The translations under genes and the position numbers were made by a program. From DATKQD01 sp050695655 (GTDB lineage Bacteria > Chloroflexota > JAJPGV01), in the NCBI GenBank assembly GCA_050695655.1, contig JBOGTU010000166.1, positions 1 through 58,474 of the forward strand: DNA of 58,474 nt, given 5' to 3'. The notes beneath the pieces were generated by a model. It ran no database searches. It was not told where the DNA came from and was given only the letters and a program-made list of their open reading frames with translations. Positions 24,259 through 31,926 of this stretch are shown here, piece after piece. Every line of letters starts with the position of its first letter. Position 1 is the stretch's first letter.

Positions 24259-26241
24259 TCAGCACTCGCCGGCCGCCGGCTTGGACGCGTTCGGCGCGGT
24301 GGCGTTGACGATCGCCAACGGCTCCAGCGCGTCCGCCGGCGCAAAGCCGAAGATCTGCGCATAGAAGGAGAGCTCCGCCTCCAGCGTACGCTGGATGGTG
24401 CTGGCCTGGCGAAAGCCGTGCTGCTCGCCCGCGAAGGTTAAGTAGGCATGCGGCAGGCCTTTTGCTTGCAGCGCTCGGACCATCATCTCCGCCTGGCTGG
24501 GCGGCACCACCGCGTCGTCCAGCCCCTGAAACAGGATCATGGGGCAGCTGATGCGCTCCGCGAAGTGGACCGGTGACCGCTCATAGTACGCCTGCTTGGC
24601 CTGGGGATAGGGGCCGATGAGCCGGTCCAGATAGCGCGACTCGAACTTGTGCGTATCCGTCGCCAGCGCTTCACAGTCGGCCACCCCATAGTAGCTGGTG
24701 CCTGCTTGAAAGACATCATGAAAGGTCAAGGCACACAGCGTGGTGTACCCTCCGGCGCTGCCGCCACGGATAGCCAGGCGCTGCCCATCCACCAGGCCCT
24801 GCCGCGCCAGTTCCTGGGCGGCGGCGATGCAATCGCGCGCATCGACCACACCCCACTGCCCAGCCAGCCGGCGGCGATAGTCGCGCCCAAAGCCGCTGCT
24901 CCCGCCGTAGTTCACGTCCACCACGGCCAGGCCGCGGCTGGTCCAGAACTGAATCGTTAGGCTGAGCGCCGTGTGCGCGGCTGAGGTGGGGCCGCCGTGG
25001 CTGATGACGATGAGTGGCGGCAGCTCGCCCTCGGGCCCCTGCCAGCCAGCATGAGCTGGAGGATAGAAGAACGCGTACGCTGGCCCACCCTGTCCGGGAA
25101 AGGTCAGCGGCCGCGGCTGCGAGATGACGCCGGCATTGGGCGGAGCTTCCAAGCTCTGCCGAAGCACCGGGCCATCGCTCACGTCCACATTCCAACGAAC
25201 CACGGCCGGGGCCCGACTGGCGCTGGCGCCCACCAGGACCACCCCGTTGCCTAGCGCGCGGAGGTTGGGGCCGCCAATGCTGGTGAAGGGCGTGCTGATG
25301 GTGTCCAGCGCCATGGTGCCGGGCGTGATCAGCCCGAGATGGTCCAGCCCATCACGGCCCATCACGCAGGCGATGCGACCATCGGCCAGGAAGCAGTAGG
25401 TGGAGAGGCCAAACACCCACTGCGGGGTTCCCAGCTCCGCCTCTACCGGCGCCACTGCCTGCACCACGCCACCGCGCAGCCGGTACAGGTTCCACCAACC
25501 GCTTCTATCAGACACGAAGTAGAGCGTGCCGTCCGGGCTCCACGCCGGCTGGAAGATGGATTCGCTGACACTGCCGGCAATGCGCCGTGCGTTGGTAAGG
25601 GCGCCGTCGGGCGCGCGGTCCGCCACCCACAGCTCCGTGCCATCCCACGGCATGTTGGGGTGGTCCCAGCGCAGCCAGGCGAGCAAGGCGCCATCCGGGC
25701 TGATACTCGGCGCGGCGTAGAAGTCCGCGCCGGATACCACCGGCCGGGGCACCGAAGAACCATCGACCGGGATGGCAACCAGCTCGTTCAGCGGCTCGCG
25801 ATCGGGTGCATGCAGCTCGCGTACGCAGATCAGCTCCGCCCCATCGGGCGTGATGCAGGCATCCGCATAGCGGGCGCCCGCCGGCATCTCCGGCTCGGGC
25901 GTGATGGGTCTTGGCTCGCCGCTTTCATCCAACCGGTACAGGCGCTGATCGGAAAAGTTGGAGAAGAACACACTGCCCTGGTGCACCAGGTAGGCGCCGC
26001 CGCCGTATTCGTGCGCCCGGCTGCGGACGTTCCAGCCGGGCGGCGTAACGTCGCTCACCTGGCCATCGGCGCGGCAGCGAACCAGCGTTACGCGGCCCGC
26101 GTTGCTGGGCCGCCCCTCCAGCCAGTAGACGTCGCCGCTGGAGACACGCACCTCGTGCAGTGAGATGCTGCCCGCGGCGATGCTGGCGGCGGTGATGGGT
26201 GAGCTCCAGGATCCGTAGGGCGCGAGGTGGGGTTCCGTCAT
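24259..26241 (-). CDS. S9-family (prolyl oligopeptidase-type) serine peptidase
   Basis: 660 residues. The N-terminal half is a beta-propeller of WD40-like blades (SPDGALLAWLRWDHP, WSPDGTLYFVSDRSG); the C-terminal half is an alpha/beta hydrolase. The catalytic Ser is near 495 in RGGSAGGYTT, the Asp is in GLDDAVVPP, and the His is in GEQHGFR. NYGGSSGFGRDYR is a family landmark. It is close to dipeptidyl aminopeptidase/acylaminoacyl peptidases that remove residues from short peptides. No signal peptide, so cytoplasmic. The ATG at 26241 starts the conserved sequence; a GATAAT box lies about 30 bases upstream. Confidence 0.92.
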   Translation of the reverse strand: MTEPHLAPYGSWSSPITAASIAAGSISLHEVRVSSGDVYWLEGRPSNAGRVTLVRCRADGQVSDVTPPGWNVRSRAHEYGGGAYLVHQGSVFFSNFSDQRLYRLDESGEPRPITPEPEMPAGARYADACITPDGAELICVRELHAPDREPLNELVAIPVDGSSVPRPVVSGADFYAAPSISPDGALLAWLRWDHPNMPWDGTELWVADRAPDGALTNARRIAGSVSESIFQPAWSPDGTLYFVSDRSGWWNLYRLRGGVVQAVAPVEAELGTPQWVFGLSTYCFLADGRIACVMGRDGLDHLGLITPGTMALDTISTPFTSIGGPNLRALGNGVVLVGASASRAPAVVRWNVDVSDGPVLRQSLEAPPNAGVISQPRPLTFPGQGGPAYAFFYPPAHAGWQGPEGELPPLIVISHGGPTSAAHTALSLTIQFWTSRGLAVVDVNYGGSSGFGRDYRRRLAGQWGVVDARDCIAAAQELARQGLVDGQRLAIRGGSAGGYTTLCALTFHDVFQAGTSYYGVADCEALATDTHKFESRYLDRLIGPYPQAKQAYYERSPVHFAERISCPMILFQGLDDAVVPPSQAEMMVRALQAKGLPHAYLTFAGEQHGFRQASTIQRTLEAELSFYAQIFGFAPADALEPLAIVNATAPNASKPAAGEC

Positions 26242-26390
26242 GCGGGCAAACAGGTGCAGCGGTTCATGACTCTCTATTATCGCGGCGGCAGCTACAATCA
26301 GCGCCTTGGAGCGCTTGCGCGGGCACCAGCCGGGCGGCCAGTGGCCAGGAATGCTGCCCCCGGCGCGACCATACGAAACAGCATGTACTG

Positions 26391-26418
26391 AACAGCTCGT
26401 GAGTAACAGCTCGTGAGA
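26391..26418. repeat. 14-bp tandem repeat over a start codon
   Basis: AACAGCTCGTGAGT (26391-26404) and AACAGCTCGTGAGA (26405-26418) are followed by a partial third copy, AACAGCTCGGTG. Each full copy contains a GTG; only the second, at 26413, opens the glycosyltransferase frame, while the first runs into TGA. Slippage here could move the start region. Confidence 0.75.
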
Positions 26419-27114
26419 AACAGCTCGGTGGTGGTGCTGCCCACCTACAACGAGGCGGCGAACCTGGCGCCGCTGGTAGAGCGGCTGTACGAATGGCCAG
26501 TGGACGTATTGGTGGTGGACGACGGCTCGCCCGATGGCACCGGCGAGCTGGCGGAGGGGCTCGCGGCGGCCAGCCAGGGCCGCCTGGAGGCGCTGCACCG
26601 GCCGGGCAAGATGGGCCTGGGCTCAGCCTACCTGCTGGGTTTCCGACGTGCGCTGGCGCAGGACTACCAGCACATCTTTGAGATGGATTGCGACTTCTCG
26701 CACGACCCCGCCTACGTCCCCGTGCTGCTGGGCGAAACCCAGAAGGCCGACCTCGTGCTGGGGTCGCGCTACGTGCCCGATGGCGGCACGGTGAACTGGG
26801 GCTTACCGCGGCGGCTCATCAGCCGCTTCGGCAGCGCCTACGCGGGGGCCATCCTGCGGCTGCCCTATCGCGACCTGACCGGCGGCTTCAAGTGCTTCCG
26901 CCGTTCAGTGCTGGAGGCGCTCGACCTGACCGCGGTGCGTTCCAACGGCTACGGCTTCCAGATCGAGCTGACCTATCGGGCGCACCAGCGCGGCTTTCGC
27001 ATCGTGGAGGTACCGATCGTGTTCCAGGAGCGACGGGCGGGCGCATCCAAAATGTCCCGCTCGATCGTCACCGAGGCCATGCTCATGGTCTGGCGCCTCA
27101 AGCTGGGGGCCTAG
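26413..27114 (+). CDS. Polyprenol-phosphate mannosyltransferase (DPM1-like, GT2)
   Basis: 233-residue soluble GT2 enzyme lacking the C-terminal membrane domain of some relatives. VVVLPTYNEAANL, VVDDGSPDGTGEL, the DXD-like EMDCDFSHDP, GSRYVPDGG and the acceptor loop DLTGGFKCFRR fit dolichol/polyprenol monophosphomannose synthase, which makes a lipid-linked mannose donor. A mannosyltransferase that could use such a donor is at 49160. GTG at 26413 lies inside the 14-bp repeat and there is no strong Shine-Dalgarno. Sugar specificity is inferred from family. Confidence 0.85.
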   Translation: MRNSSVVVLPTYNEAANLAPLVERLYEWPVDVLVVDDGSPDGTGELAEGLAAASQGRLEALHRPGKMGLGSAYLLGFRRALAQDYQHIFEMDCDFSHDPAYVPVLLGETQKADLVLGSRYVPDGGTVNWGLPRRLISRFGSAYAGAILRLPYRDLTGGFKCFRRSVLEALDLTAVRSNGYGFQIELTYRAHQRGFRIVEVPIVFQERRAGASKMSRSIVTEAMLMVWRLKLGA

Positions 27115-27177
27115 AGGTTTTGCCGCCAGCTGCCGCCCACTCTTCCGACCGAGCCGCTATCCTCATGACCGGGGCAG

Positions 27178-27453
27178 ATGACTATGGCTACGAAATACGT
27201 TTCAAAGTCGCAGTTTCAGGCCAAGGCCTTCGAGTTGTTGCGCGAGGTTGAGGCAACCGGCGAGCCAATAGTCGTGACCCACAAAGGCGAGCCCAGGATC
27301 ATCGTCGCCACGGCGCGAACATTGGGCGCCACACTAGTCACCGCGGACGAGAGTATCCGCGCGTCCGCACCATGTGGTAGCGCTTCGACCCGGCCTGGCA
27401 TCCGGTATGCCCAAGATTCGCACCACCCGGGCGCGGAAAAGTCTCGACGCTGA
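27178..27453 (+). pseudogene. Collapsed Phd antitoxin / PIN toxin remnant
   Basis: The first 40 codons (VSKSQFQAKAFELLREVE, then GEPIVVTHKGEPRI) are a Phd/YefM antitoxin. They continue without break into IVATARTLGATLVTADESIRA, the C-terminal end of a VapC PIN toxin. The rest of the antitoxin and most of the toxin are missing. After IRA the usual toxin ending is in another frame: bases 27360-27380 read RVRTMW and a stop, as in intact VapC. So at least an internal deletion and a small frameshift occurred. The remaining frame to 27453 is probably meaningless, although the antitoxin part could still be made. Confidence 0.7.
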
Positions 27454-27488
27454 ACGATGAGCCTATGTCGGTTTTGGACTGCCTCGGC

Positions 27489-27947
27489 TTATGCCCGCCC
27501 CTGGGCACGGCGCAGCTCCAGGGGCACATCGAGTCGGATGCGCCAGAAGCCGGGCGACGGCGCTTTGGCGTTGTAGGCCAGCACCCGGCGATTGAGCTCG
27601 GCCGCGTGGTCCTCGAACGCTCGCACCGCGGTTCGCCACTCAGGGTCCGCGCCGTCGGAGCTCGGCCGCCAGGCAGCGCGCAGCCGGGCCAGCGCCGCGT
27701 CGATCTCGGCCTCCAGCTCCTTGCGTTCCTCGATCCAGGCCGGCGCGTAGCCATTGGCCTTGAGCACCAGATGCGCCAGGCGTAAGGCGGGGTCCTCGAA
27801 GGGGTTTCTGGCCAGGTCCAAGGGCTTGCCTTCGCCTGGCAGGCCGCGAAATTCGCCCTGTTCCATGGCCTCGCGAATTTTCTGGTCGGCCAGCGTTTCC
27901 CACTTGCGCATGGGCCACTCGTCCGCCCAGGAGGGAGGTCGGGGCAT
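27489..27947 (-). CDS. DUF1992 (DnaJ-homologue C28-like) protein
   Basis: 152 residues. LADQKIREAMEQGEFRGL, then GEGKPLDLARNPFEDP and WIEERKELEAEI are the DUF1992 signature. The same domain is found in human DNAJC28, and bacterial members have no established role. No J domain, signal or membrane segment. TACCCT lies 7 bases before the ATG (minus strand 27955-27960), so the transcript may be leaderless. Convergent with the toxin-antitoxin remnant. Confidence 0.85.
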   Translation of the reverse strand: MPRPPSWADEWPMRKWETLADQKIREAMEQGEFRGLPGEGKPLDLARNPFEDPALRLAHLVLKANGYAPAWIEERKELEAEIDAALARLRAAWRPSSDGADPEWRTAVRAFEDHAAELNRRVLAYNAKAPSPGFWRIRLDVPLELRRAQGRA

Positions 27948-28001
27948 GGGCTGAAGGGTACCGCTCGGCTGACTCTAGTTGCTGGCCTGCAGTTGCTGGG
28001 C

Positions 28002-28832
28002 TTAGTTGCTGGAATAGTGGAAGTCGGCGATGCCCACGCCAATGAGCCAGGCGGGCACCGCGGCATAGAACAGCAGCTCGGCCGGATGAGCCTCGGCCGC
28101 CGACATCGCGGCGATCCAGTTGCGAATCTCCTCGGCCCCGTTCCCCGCGGCCAGCATCTCATCGCGCGAGAGGCCGATCAAACTCTCCAGCTGGCCAGCC
28201 TTGATGAGATCGAGGAACCGCAAGTCGAAGGCGTTATTGATGCTGCCTTGATTCGGCACGCCGATGAAGTGGGAGATGCCACCGCAGCCGATGATGGCCA
28301 CGCGATCGTCCCCCGGCGCACTCTCGATGGCCCGGCGCAGGGCCGCGCCAAAGGCCGCTGCGCGGCGCAGTGTAGGCAGCGGCGGCTGCACCGTGTTCTG
28401 AAAGATCGGGATCAACGGCAGGTCGAACTCCGGCATCACGAAGCGCACAGGCACGTAGGTGCCGTGATCCAGGGTGAGGTGCCAGCTCATGGCTGGGTCA
28501 AAGCCGGCCTGCTCCAGCAGGTGCTGGGCGATGTGCAGGCCCAGCGGCCGGTTGCCCTGCACCACCACCCGCTGCTGCCGCAGGTCGTCCTCCGGGCCCA
28601 CCCAGGAATCGCCCACACCCACGCAAAAGGTAGGGAAGTTGCCCAGGCTGAAAGCATTGAAATGGTCATTGCTGATGGTGATGAGGGTGGTTGCTCCAGC
28701 TGCTCGGATCCGGCGGGAAACTTCAGCGCAGCCGGCAAGCACGCCCTCGCATACCTCCGGCCCAGCCTTCTCGAAGGTGGTGACCAGGTTGGGCGCATGC
28801 CCCATGCCGAAGACGCCGACCACTTTTGCCAT
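28002..28832 (-). CDS. Class III extradiol dioxygenase (LigB-type)
   Basis: 276 residues. The Fe(II) site is expected from His in GMGHAPN near the N-terminus, and NDHFNAF is the second conserved block. LTLDHGTYVPVRFVMP and IIGCGGISHFIG carry the catalytic and structural histidines of the LigB fold. Such enzymes open catechol-type rings next to the hydroxyls (protocatechuate, gallate and relatives). No separate small LigA subunit is adjacent. I chose the ATG at 28832, which begins the first beta strand. The Rieske dioxygenase-like gene at 53262 could supply dihydroxylated aromatics, but the genes are not linked. Confidence 0.87.
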   Translation of the reverse strand: MAKVVGVFGMGHAPNLVTTFEKAGPEVCEGVLAGCAEVSRRIRAAGATTLITISNDHFNAFSLGNFPTFCVGVGDSWVGPEDDLRQQRVVVQGNRPLGLHIAQHLLEQAGFDPAMSWHLTLDHGTYVPVRFVMPEFDLPLIPIFQNTVQPPLPTLRRAAAFGAALRRAIESAPGDDRVAIIGCGGISHFIGVPNQGSINNAFDLRFLDLIKAGQLESLIGLSRDEMLAAGNGAEEIRNWIAAMSAAEAHPAELLFYAAVPAWLIGVGIADFHYSSN

Positions 28833-28861
28833 GAGCCTATTCTGCCAGAGTGAGGCGAGAG

Positions 28862-28981
28862 AAGTTTGACCGCACAGCCATTCGCGGCCCTCTACCAACC
28901 CCTTGGAGCAAGTCATTTCGACTTGAACCGAAGTTCCCGGGCAACCCACCCGGTCGCCGCGGCATGTTTCCGGCCAAACTT
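28862..28981 (-). repeat. Intergenic repeat, copy 1 (120 bp, inverted ends)
   Basis: Read on the minus strand it begins AAGTTTGGCCGGAAACATG and ends TGCGGTCAAACTT. The copy at 34710-34825 (plus strand) has the same ends and strongly similar inner blocks near both ends (ATGCCGCGGC and GAGGGCCGC). The middle differs more and carries small indels. It fills the space between the LigB gene and the small membrane-protein gene. No coding capacity. Confidence 0.75.
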
Positions 28982-29033
28982 ATTGGGCAGGCCGCGGCCA
29001 GTCCAGCGCACGGATCGCTACAGTTTGTGTTGA

Positions 29034-29399
29034 ATGGCGGGGTTTGTGGTCAGTGTCACGCTGACGGGGACCATCCGCGTCATCATCTCCGTGGCCATCA
29101 CAGTGTTCATCGGCTGGCTGATCGGCCTGCTGCTGCGCCGCCTCTTGCTCTTGCGTTACCTGGCCCGGCTGGTGCTGGCAGCGCCCTGGGTCACAGTGTT
29201 GTACATCCTGGTTGGCGTCGTCATCGCCATCACTGCGTTTGGGGCCGGCCATCAAACGACGCTGGACAGCATCCTCGGCTCATTCGACGACTGGCTGCGC
29301 TGGCCCATGTATCTGCTGTGGCTGCTGACGGGCTTGGGCTTCCCGGCGCGCCGCCGCTGGCGCAAGCGGCCGCTCCCTGTTTCCATGGCCCTCGGCTGA
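29034..29399 (+). CDS. Small integral membrane protein of unknown function
   Basis: 121 residues with three hydrophobic segments: about 10-36, 42-68 and 84-103, separated by the arginine-rich LLRRLLLLRYLAR. The C-terminus is basic (ARRRWRKRP). No domain recognised; small mechanosensitive-channel-like or envelope proteins have this look, but that is only an impression. TACAGT lies 9 bases before the ATG with no clear Shine-Dalgarno. Confidence 0.6.
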   Translation: MAGFVVSVTLTGTIRVIISVAITVFIGWLIGLLLRRLLLLRYLARLVLAAPWVTVLYILVGVVIAITAFGAGHQTTLDSILGSFDDWLRWPMYLLWLLTGLGFPARRRWRKRPLPVSMALG

Positions 29400-29468
29400 C
29401 CAGCCCCCTCAACCGCGGTCACCGCTCGCTCGCGCGTGCGTGATACACTTTGCCTTCCGTAGCACCTT

Positions 29469-29542
<74 letters not shown>

Positions 29543-29632
29543 GAGGAAGCCCCACGGTATGTGGCAGCATATTCGCTGACCACGAGCCCGGGGGTCAGGC
29601 TCAGTTTTCAGCGCGGCGTGGGCGGATAGGGA

Positions 29633-30925
29633 ATGCCAAAGTTTTTCGAATGGACCGTCGGCTGCCAGATGAACAAGGCGGATTCCGCCGAGCTGGCTAC
29701 CATACTGGAGGGCCGCGGCTACGAGCGGACGCTGGATGTGGAGCAGGCCAACCTCATCTTCCTGAACTCCTGCAGTGTGCGCCAAAACGCCGAGAACCGC
29801 ATGGCCGGCAAGCTGGGCGAAATGGTCAGCGTGAAGCGCAAGCGGCCCGATGCGCGACTCATCCTCACCGGCTGCATGGTTGGCGACGACACCGTGGCGG
29901 CACTGCCCAAGCGCTTCCCGTACGTGGACCTCTTCCTTAAGCCGGCGGACGTGGAGGGCTTCCGCGACTACCTGGACGAGGGTGATGCGCTGGAGTCGCC
30001 TGCCAAGGCGCGCTCGCTCGGTGTGTCCTCGTTCGTCAACGTCATCCGCGGCTGCGACAAATTCTGCACCTACTGCATAGTGCCTTACCGGCGCGGCGCA
30101 GAGAAGAGCCGCCCACTGGCGGAGATCGTGCAGGAAGTGCGCGACCTGGTGGCGCAGGGCACGCGCGAGATCGTGCTGCTGGGCCAAACCGTGGACTCGT
30201 ATGGGAAGGATTTTCCCGGCGGCCAGCCGGACCTGGCCAGCGTGTTCGAAGCGATACACGAGGTGGAGGGCCTCAAGCGCATCCGCTTCATGACCTCGTA
30301 CCCCGCCGACATGACGCCGCGCATCATCCACGCCGTGGCGGAGCTGCCCAAGGTGTGCGAGCACATCCACCTGCCCTGCCAGGCGGGTGACGACGACGTG
30401 CTGAAAGCCATGCATCGCACCTACACCTCCGGCCACTATCGCGAGCTCATCGGCCGCATCCGCGCGGATGTGCCGAACGTGGCGATCTCCACGGACGTGA
30501 TTGTCGGCTTTCCGGGCGAGACTGACGAGCAGTTCCAACACACCTACGACCTGCTGAAGGAGTTGCGGCTGGAAACCGTGCACGTGGCCTGCTATTCCGT
30601 GCGGCCCGGCACAGAGGCCTCGCGCAGCCTGCCCGACAGCGTCCCGCTGGACGTGAAGAAGGCCCGCCTCAAGGCCGTGGAAGCGCTGCAGGCAGGCATT
30701 TTAGAGGAGATCAACACCGGCCTGGTGGGCCGGCAGGTACAGGTACTCGTTGAGGATGATGCCTCAAAAATAAACCGCGGCGGCCCTCCGCAATGGCGCG
30801 GCCGTTCCCGGCAGAACACGCTGGTCTATTTCCCCGCCGGCGCGGCGGACCTGCGTGGCCAGGAAGTGACCGTCACTGTCGATCGCGCCAGTGCCTGGGC
30901 CCTGCAGGCAGAACAGGTAGCGTGA
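29633..30925 (+). CDS. miaB: tRNA methylthiotransferase MiaB
   Basis: 430 residues; adds the 2-methylthio group to i6A37 of tRNAs reading UNN codons. UPF0004 domain first (TVGCQMNKADS, NSCSVRQNAENR, TGCMV carry the three auxiliary-cluster cysteines), then the radical SAM core with CDKFCTYC, then a TRAM domain from about 365. STDVIVGFPGETDEQF is a family block. The ATG is preceded by AGGGA. The next gene starts 8 bases after the stop, so they form an operon. Confidence 0.95.
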   Translation: MPKFFEWTVGCQMNKADSAELATILEGRGYERTLDVEQANLIFLNSCSVRQNAENRMAGKLGEMVSVKRKRPDARLILTGCMVGDDTVAALPKRFPYVDLFLKPADVEGFRDYLDEGDALESPAKARSLGVSSFVNVIRGCDKFCTYCIVPYRRGAEKSRPLAEIVQEVRDLVAQGTREIVLLGQTVDSYGKDFPGGQPDLASVFEAIHEVEGLKRIRFMTSYPADMTPRIIHAVAELPKVCEHIHLPCQAGDDDVLKAMHRTYTSGHYRELIGRIRADVPNVAISTDVIVGFPGETDEQFQHTYDLLKELRLETVHVACYSVRPGTEASRSLPDSVPLDVKKARLKAVEALQAGILEEINTGLVGRQVQVLVEDDASKINRGGPPQWRGRSRQNTLVYFPAGAADLRGQEVTVTVDRASAWALQAEQVA

Positions 30926-30932
30926 AAGAGCA

Positions 30933-31763
30933 ATGCAAGACCCAACAACGCTGTCATTACCACCCGAGGAGCGAGCGAAGTTCCGCCGGATTAACACCGA
31001 GCAAGCGATAAGCCTGGCGCTGTCCAGCAAGTGGGGCGATGCCGTGGAAGCCAACCAACGCATCATCGCCGTGTTCCCCAACGATGCCGATGCGCTGAAT
31101 CGCCTGGGCAAGGCCTTTTCGGAACTGGGCCGCTACTCTAGTGCGCTGGACGCCTATGAGCGCGCGCTCACCACCGACGCCACCAACACCATTGCCCAGA
31201 AGAACGTGGCCCGCTTGCGCGCCATGAAGGATGAATCGGGTTTGGCCCCCGTGTCGCAGCGCTACGACCCCTCGCTGTTCATCGAAGAGCCGGGCAAAAC
31301 CACCGTCACCAGCCTCGCTAATGTGGCTCCAGCCGACACGCTGGCCCCCCTCGCAGCTGGCGACCAGACGTCGCTGCTGCTGCGCGGTAACGTGATCGAA
31401 GTGCGCGACGTACGCGAGCAGTTCATCGGCCAGCTGGAGCCCAAACTGACCCTGCGCCTGCTCAAGCTGATCAACAGCGGCAACGAGTATGCCGCCGCCA
31501 TCACGGCCATTGACGAGCGTCAGGTGAAGGTCATTATCCGCGAGACCTTTCAGCACCCCAACAACGCCGGCAAGGTGGCCTTCCCCACGTCGGCCACCAC
31601 GGATGTGCGTCCCTACATCAAGGATTCGATGGTGCGCTACGACCTGGATGACGATGATGACGACTTCGGGGACGATGGCGACTACGGTTCGGACATGGAA
31701 GGCATGACCGAGGAGAACGCCGAGTCCTCGGACCTGCTCGAAGAGGAAAGCAGCGAGAACTGA
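30933..31763 (+). CDS. TPR-repeat protein with acidic tail
   Basis: 276 residues. The N-terminal part (about 20-95) contains two TPR units (AISLALSSKWGDAVEANQRI and ALNRLGKAFSELGRYSSAL). The middle (about 145-215) reads like a small nucleic-acid- or protein-binding domain (VIEVRDVREQFIGQLEPKL, VKVIIRETF). The tail is extremely acidic (DLDDDDDDFGDDGDYGSD, then EEESSEN). Cytoplasmic, function unknown. Tight spacing with miaB hints at a role in tRNA modification or translation, but this is only context. Confidence 0.75.
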   Translation: MQDPTTLSLPPEERAKFRRINTEQAISLALSSKWGDAVEANQRIIAVFPNDADALNRLGKAFSELGRYSSALDAYERALTTDATNTIAQKNVARLRAMKDESGLAPVSQRYDPSLFIEEPGKTTVTSLANVAPADTLAPLAAGDQTSLLLRGNVIEVRDVREQFIGQLEPKLTLRLLKLINSGNEYAAAITAIDERQVKVIIRETFQHPNNAGKVAFPTSATTDVRPYIKDSMVRYDLDDDDDDFGDDGDYGSDMEGMTEENAESSDLLEEESSEN

Positions 31764-31926
31764 ACCGCTTCAAAATAGGGCCTTGCGCTGGTGTTCTATG
31801 CTTCACGGAAGCGCAATGGGAGGACAAAGCGCTGCACATACCCGGCCTCGGGCCCGGCCATTCCGGGTTGCGGGGTGAATTCGAGAACACCCATCGCAGG
31901 GTGAAGAAGCGAGTGAACGGCACAAT

